Assembly: GCA_001600455.1 (NCBI GenBank)
Contig: BCKC01000004.1
Coordinates: 2,046,001 to 2,110,000 of the forward strand
DNA from: Endocalyx cinctus
Taxonomy: Eukaryota > Ascomycota > Sordariomycetes > Amphisphaeriales > Apiosporaceae
Direction of reading: 5' to 3'
Length of the DNA stretch: 64,000 bases
In this document: piece by piece, positions 58,820-64,000 of the stretch
Position numbering within the stretch: the first letter of the stretch is position 1
Layout of the letters: each line of letters starts with the position of its first letter
The notes under the pieces: model-generated
Seen by the model: only the letters and a program-made list of their open reading frames with translations
Databases searched by the model: none
Told to the model about the DNA's origin: nothing
Position numbers and translations under genes: made by a program

Positions 58820-61738
58820 TGTGTGAAAGAGAAAACTATTCTTACAGCTAGCTAGCTATCTTTCTTCACAGACCTGTTCGTCGTAGACCTGGTTTTTGAT
58901 GCTGTTTTACGTACACGGAATGGTCCTCTAGGATATCCAGATAGACGACAATACAGTTTGCTACATAGGTAAAGAGAGAAGATGCTTACGGGAAAATATG
59001 AGAAGCTCGACTCTCGATTAATACTACAATAAGACAGACAGACGAGAACGAAGTGGCGGGGGAGGGGTATCTAAGATAGCTGGGAGAGAGCTGCACAATG
59101 GCCCTTACATATTACTTAGTTGAGAAGTAAATACTACCCACCATGACATGAAGCCTTGGCTTACATGTATGTGCACGAGTAGCTACTCGTCGATATATAA
59201 CCTTCGTGTAACCCAGCTATTCCGTCCCAACTTATGACGACGTTTCCTAGAAACGGGTGATACGATGTACCTGAGCCGAAGTTCTATACAACGGCATACT
59301 GTAAAAATCTTATCTACTCAGGTATCACATTTTCATCTGCTCATAATGACGATATGAGAGAAAAAAAAAGGGGAAAAGAAAAAGCAAAGTATGGATGTCA
59401 GTATGTATTTCATGGCAGATAAGCTCAAGACGGGTATAGGGTAGTTGGATCTAAGGTTAAGGTAGCATTGAACGATTTCAGATAGAGCTTAGGGCGCCTC
59501 TTTGAACAAGAAATAGTCACGAGCGCTTACATATTGAACAGAAATGCATATATTTCGGTAAGGGTAGTTGACCAGCTTATCAAAATGTATATGTATGTAT
59601 ATACTACCAGATATCGGAACTAATCTCAATGGAGTAGTGTTTGTCCACCGTCTCACCAGATTTCTCTGAACCCAGCCACCTGATATATGATATGATCCGA
59701 TTGGATTAACCCAGTTGAGTTCTTTTATATATATTTATATATTCATATATTCATCCTTGGGTCACTTTGGCTGTCTGGGCGGTCTGGGGTTGATAAGAGA
59801 ATACCGGAAGCATACATATACTGATTACTTACTTATACTTTATCACGGATTAACATTTTGGGTAAAAGATCTGACATCGATAATAGAGTAAAGTAGAGCT
59901 CCTGCGGTATATTCTATACTACTATACTATAACGACCGAATGGTTGCAAAGAGTCCCGTCTTTACTTATCGGTTGGTTACAAGGTTACAAAAGACCGCAC
60001 TTGTGACCATATGAATTACCCCGCGGCCCCGCCATTCTCTTATACTGTCAGAACTGTGCCGATATTCTGCGAGTCGGGGAATTTAATAGTTACCGCATCG
60101 ATAGTTATCTGTTAAACCTCTTTTATCCTAAGTGACAGCGCCGAGTAAAGCTTCTCTTCTTGGGTACAGTACTCCTTGACAAGTAGTGACTTATCTCACA
60201 TTTTGAATATCCATCGAACTGACGTTATCCATCTTGCATCCAACATACATAAATATCTGATATACATACTATATGTATGAAATCTAGAGTTTGATAGTTT
60301 AGCTACAATGTTCCAGGCGCCTCTCTTATCTGCTGTTGTTCATCTTTAACTGCTAAGCGAAATACAGAGCATGATGTTTCGACGACATGAGGGATACAAG
60401 ATATATCCGTTGATGATAAGTCTATTTAGTAGTCACCACTTTTACACTCGCCGGTACTTTCATTAGCATGTACTAAGTGGTAACCGTTAGAATATGACGA
60501 CCATACATATTCTTTCCACTGTTGTAATTTTACATATGAGATGAGTTCGAGATATTCAATAATATATGTGTACTGTACATACGGTATATCCAGGCAACAA
60601 TAACACAACGGGATCTGTTACGTCAATGATGTTGCTGATAATACAAATAGTTCTAAATGAAAATAAGTGCAACTCACTGATCTCATTCGTGAGATTGGTT
60701 TAGAGAAGAGGATGTACAGACCCTTTACTTACCCGAATTCATGGAATACGAAAGTTTCTTGCAATTTAGGGCTTCAGATACTATGTACAATCCATCAGAA
60801 TGGATGACCTACCATATTTTCTACACGTCAAGAGTTATCCACGAACACATGCTATTCTGTGGCCTGGCTAGTACGTCTACACCAATGTTCTAAGTTGAGC
60901 CACGAACTAACTCGTGAGAGTTTAAGAACCTGGGATATGGGACTATAAATATTGGAAGAGAACTTCCTAATTGTCAAGAATTTGTCAAGTTGAAGAGATG
61001 CGTACTTTGCTTTCCTAATCACAAATATTTACTACCACATCAAGCACGCGGCAACGTCTCATTCATCATCCACATGAACCTTTTCATGCCATGGCCCAGC
61101 GAACGGGAAGCCGATACTACTCCCCGCAAAATAGGTCATTTCTAAGTGATGGAAATGAGCGCATCAAATATGAATCACCACATGGCAACGTTTCGGTATA
61201 ATTTATGTTTGCGCGTACCATCGTTTTACTAGTATTTATCCGCTTCACCTGCCTAGAATTTTGGGGTATCTCATATAAAACTCGCCACAGGATTGGTCAA
61301 GACGCGGTTAAAGTCCGGATCCCCAGAGTTCTGTTGATCATACCGTAAGGGTATCTATCCCATGCTATACATGGCGTAATTAATCAAACATCGCTGGTGT
61401 TGGTGGTAGTTGTAGCTGTCTAGGAGGTCTGCCGAGCTAGAAGTTCGCTGGTTTGGGGGACGGGGTCGGATTTCGATGGGTAAGGTATATAGGATTTGGT
61501 ATCGTATAGTGCAACAAAGACTCAGCCATCCTATCGAACCGATGATCAATTTCCCTACTAATATCTATGTACTGCAGACTCTTGAGCACTTTATGACATT
61601 TTGATCCGAAACAGTTCGTATATCCTCTCGGCAGTAATTCCCAGTAAACCAGTAGTGAATTTGAGGATGACTAGATGTATATCTTGTTCATTTCTATTTT
61701 CTCTTGACTGCAGTCCATCCGTAGAGACTTCTTGAGGA
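58820..61738. other. 2.9 kb intergenic region
   Basis: Shared upstream DNA of the phosphatase (-) and protease (+) genes. AT-rich, many TATA/ATAT runs (59720-59750), no microsatellite of note. Short frames (60426-60608, 61355-61549, 61591-61887) and a 53-codon frame near 60740 are unrecognised. No gene called. Confidence 0.5.
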
Positions 61739-63601
61739 ATGGGCCACCGATGGTTCAAAACTAATATCACCGTCACGATGATGCTTACATTCATACTCTT
61801 TACGTTCTTATCCCTGGTTTCGCTGCTGTTATCATGTAATGCTAGTTCACCACCGAGACTTCTGGAACCCGAGAGTATAGAAATCAAAATCAGGACAGAT
61901 GGAGACCAGCGATCTGGAAAGAGTGGCAGACGTCATATTAAAGCTTCACTTCAGCCACAAAGAGTCAACGTGACGCAGCATCGTCCCATGAGATCTACAA
62001 CACCAAGAATCTCTCCGAGGTGGGAACGCGAAGATCTACTCTCTTTCGGTGCCGGGATCGTATATAATGTTGAGCGTACGTTGAACGATCTGCGTTATAA
62101 TCAACTAGCATCTCTACTTGGAAAAGGGGCCATTATTCTATAGGCATGCTGACCAGATCTTATTAGTTCAGGTTGGAACCCCCGGGCAGAAGCTTTCCCT
62201 TATTCTCGACACGGGCTCGTACGCGATGCTCGTAGACCCGGATTGCGGGCGCGCGGCCGATGAGAATGCCTGCTTGAAATACGGATACTATAACACTTCT
62301 CAGTCGGTGACTTCACAGGGCCTCGATAATTACTTCGTCGCGCAGTTTGGTACCGGATGTATGGAGGGACTATGGTACAATGATACTGTGTATATCGGAC
62401 AAGATGGTATGGACACACTACCTCGATATTTACCTTTGAAAATATCCGGGATACTGGTTGACTGACTGCGGCATTTGGTTGAAAATTACTTTGTAGGACT
62501 CCCACTTCCTAACGCGCGGATCGGAGTAAATAGCTGGAGTACGTATTTATGGGCAAGTATCCTCGGCGTCTCCTACGGACAAGATTGGAACACCGGTTAT
62601 CCCACCTTGTTGGACATATTGGTGTCGGAGGGCCATATCGAAGTACCCATATTCAGTTTAGGGGTAGGATTTCAAGGTGGCGGGAGCTCAAGTAAGTATA
62701 AAAAACATGTACAAAACACATTTGTCAGAATAATTGGGCTTACTTATTTTACGACGAAACTATAAGGCGACGTCATTTTCGGCGGAGTGAATCGCTGGAA
62801 ATTTAGCGGCTATCTCGAGCCCGTCGAGATCTATCCTTCACCAGCCGAGCAGATCGAGCTTTGGGATCAAGCCGGGTAAGTTAAGCTTGGCATCTCTCCT
62901 ATTCTCCTTTTACTTTTTACTTTTCTCTTGATCTATCAGCTAACTTGACCCGCGGGGCACGCAAGATACTGGATCAACCTAACCTCGCTGGGAATCACGC
63001 CTCCCGGACAGGCCGAGACGACGCTGACGGACGACTCGTTTCAGCGGACCATGCTAGTGGACAGCGGCTCAACGTACACGTACGTCGATGCGGATCTGGT
63101 AGCGCAGATTGCGCAGTCGTTCAACGCCTGGATCGGCGAGGAGGGCGTCTACTACGTCTCGTGCGACACCCGGAACCTCGACGGCTACGTCAACTTCGGC
63201 TTCAACTCGGGAAACATGGTCATTAGGGCTAAGTACTCCGACTTCGTGCTCGACTTCGACACTTACTGCGCGCTCGGGGTTCAGCCAGCGGATATAGGGG
63301 TTAGGTCGTGGGTCTTGGGTACGAGTTTCATCCGCGCTGCGTATAGTAGGTCTTCTTCCCCCCTCCCCCTCAAAGAAAAAAAAAAAAAAAGAATTCGCTG
63401 TATAGATAAGTTCACACAAAAGGGTTGTACAATTTTTTTTCATCCGAGTCGCTAACTATGTTGATTACAGTTGTGTTCGATCAGCAGAACGATGCCGTGT
63501 GGCTTGCTCAGTATAAATCGTGCCAAAACGAGGAGGACGTCTACGACTTGACGTTAAATGCAGGCCTAGAATTATGGCTCAATGTCACAGGATTATGCTG
63601 A
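61739..63601 (+). CDS. pepsin-type (A1) aspartic protease, secreted or membrane-anchored
   Basis: Six exons: 61739..62075, 62167..62406, 62497..62691, 62767..62875, 62966..63345, 63471..63601; all phases fit, 463 residues. The second intron boundary was chosen because it gives the unbroken FGAGIVYNVELQVGTPGQKLSLILDTGS. The N-terminus has a hydrophobic signal or signal-anchor (about 12-33, TVTMMLTFILFTFLSLVSLL) and a basic propeptide. The first catalytic Asp is D127 in LILDTGSYAMLVD; the second is D326 in MLVDSGSTYTYVD. The flap region FGTGCMEGLWYNDTVYIGQDG and the GVSYGQDWNTGYPTLLDIL helix are typical of fungal A1 proteases. The end is short (LWLNVTGLC) with no GPI tail. Both aspartates and the fold elements are intact, so an active acid protease is likely. 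Tail to tail with the hydroxylase gene. Confidence 0.9.
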
Positions 63602-63641
63602 GAAATGTTAAAATAGCATATCAAAAAAAAAAAAAAATAAA

Positions 63642-63646
63642 NTNAN
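63642..63646. other. undetermined bases in a poly-A run
   Basis: Three N positions (63642, 63644, 63646) beside an A-run in the 3' spacer; sequence quality problem, not in coding DNA. Confidence 0.9.
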
Positions 63647-63759
63647 AAAATATTTCATAAGAATAAAATCATTATCAATTGTCGTCAATTGCGGGATCTT
63701 ATTTACAGAAGATACTCCAGACCCCAAATCTTTTCCCGGAGAGAAGAAATCACGTCGTA

Positions 63760-64000
63760 TCAGTCCGGACCCCGAATATCTTCGCTCAGAGGACCCTCTC
63801 TAGTCCAAATATTCATACCAATCTTCTCACCACTCGAAACGGGTAAACCAGCGTGGAGGGTCCTCTGATCGCCTGTCCCGTCCTCGAGCAAGTTCTGCCA
63901 GAAGACGGCGTTCCCTACGACGGGTTTGAAAGTGGTACCGTCCTCCCAGGCCTCGTCGCAGTCGACGAAGCCGCGGTCGCACCAGCGATCGTCGCGGGGG
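63760..64000 (-). CDS. prolyl 4-hydroxylase-like 2-oxoglutarate/Fe(II) dioxygenase, C-terminal part, cut by window edge
   Basis: A frame open from the right edge (64000) to a TGA at 63760-63762, about 79 residues; it has no start in the window, so an ATG-based search would not list it. It reads DRWCDRGFVDCDEAWEDG, then FKPVVGNAVFWQNL, a DGTGDQRTLHAGLPV segment and GEKIGMNIWTREG. These match the end of the P4H alpha-subunit type double-stranded beta helix: GNAVFW core strand, the distal iron-binding His in TLHAG, and the Lys in GEKIG that binds 2-oxoglutarate C5 carboxylate. Known: members hydroxylate proline in peptides or other small substrates, usually in the secretory pathway. The first HxD iron motif and N-terminus are outside the window. 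Confidence 0.85.
   Translation of the reverse strand, partial: PRDDRWCDRGFVDCDEAWEDGTTFKPVVGNAVFWQNLLEDGTGDQRTLHAGLPVSSGEKIGMNIWTREGPLSEDIRGPD

Noticed and set aside
62060..62117. Alternative protease intron (donor GTATAT at 62060, acceptor at 62108)
   Set aside because: It keeps frame but inserts HLYLEKGPLFYRHADQILL into the conserved N-terminal strand. The GTACGT donor at 62076 with the acceptor at 62166 gives the family-like VYNVELQVGTPGQ.
1..64000. CRISPR array, phage or bacterial operon
   Set aside because: All genes carry spliceosomal introns and fungal families; no spaced direct repeats of CRISPR type.

Overview
The window is nuclear DNA of a filamentous ascomycete (Pezizomycotina, most likely Sordariomycetes; the class is a guess). 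Supporting signs are short GT-AG introns of about 50-130 bases with CTNAC/CTAAC-like branch sites, one gene per about 3 kb on both strands, CT-rich leaders, and typical fungal families: AA9 polysaccharide monooxygenase, asco-laccase with a DSG[I] C-terminus, fused CYP505 P450-reductase, Rad14, Pho88 and fungal Met6. I rebuilt exon-intron structures by hand. Every multi-exon model below keeps frame across all junctions.

Layout. 1-5 kb: left-edge fragment of an SCP2-type thiolase (-), an unrecognised two-exon gene (-), a Ser/Thr-rich secreted wall-type protein (-). 8.5-11 kb: cobalamin-independent methionine synthase (-). 14-17.4 kb: a large disordered protein of unknown function (+). 20.4-26.8 kb: a laccase (+) converging on an MFS drug-type exporter (-). 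27.7-30.7 kb: an ankyrin-repeat protein (-) and a 2-Cys peroxiredoxin (+). 33.4-37.6 kb: an AA9 LPMO (+), a PEP mutase/isocitrate lyase superfamily enzyme (+), a steroid 5-alpha-reductase-type membrane enzyme (-). 39.1-42 kb: a MINDY-type deubiquitinase with MIU helix and CaaX end (+). 44.2-47.8 kb: a self-sufficient P450 monooxygenase (+). 48.8-52.4 kb: an unknown single-pass membrane protein (+) facing a His/Ser-rich unknown (-). 53.3-56.2 kb: Pho88/SND3 and the Rad14/XPA repair protein (both +). 56.9-58.8 kb: a membrane-anchored histidine-phosphatase-fold protein (-). 61.7-64 kb: a pepsin-type aspartic protease (+) facing the C-terminus of a prolyl 4-hydroxylase-like dioxygenase (-) cut by the right edge.

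How the genes fit together. I see no biosynthetic cluster and no bacterial-style operon. Laccase, LPMO, aspartic protease, wall protein and phosphatase point to a saprotrophic or plant-associated secretome. The rest is housekeeping (Met6, Prx, Pho88, Rad14) or fungal orphan genes. Intergenic stretches are long (up to 3.8 kb), AT-rich and gene-poor. They hold microsatellites, palindromic GTACCTA-type and ATCCATGGAT-type motifs, a perfect 17-bp inverted repeat behind the laccase, a pair of small MITE-like sequences, and a (GGTATA)14 array joined to TTAGGG-like DNA. I found no convincing tRNA, rRNA, CRISPR or complete transposon. No clearly undescribed system stands out. The best leads are the orphan genes, the phosphatase lacking its canonical first arginine, the prenylation-type MINDY protein, and the small repeats.
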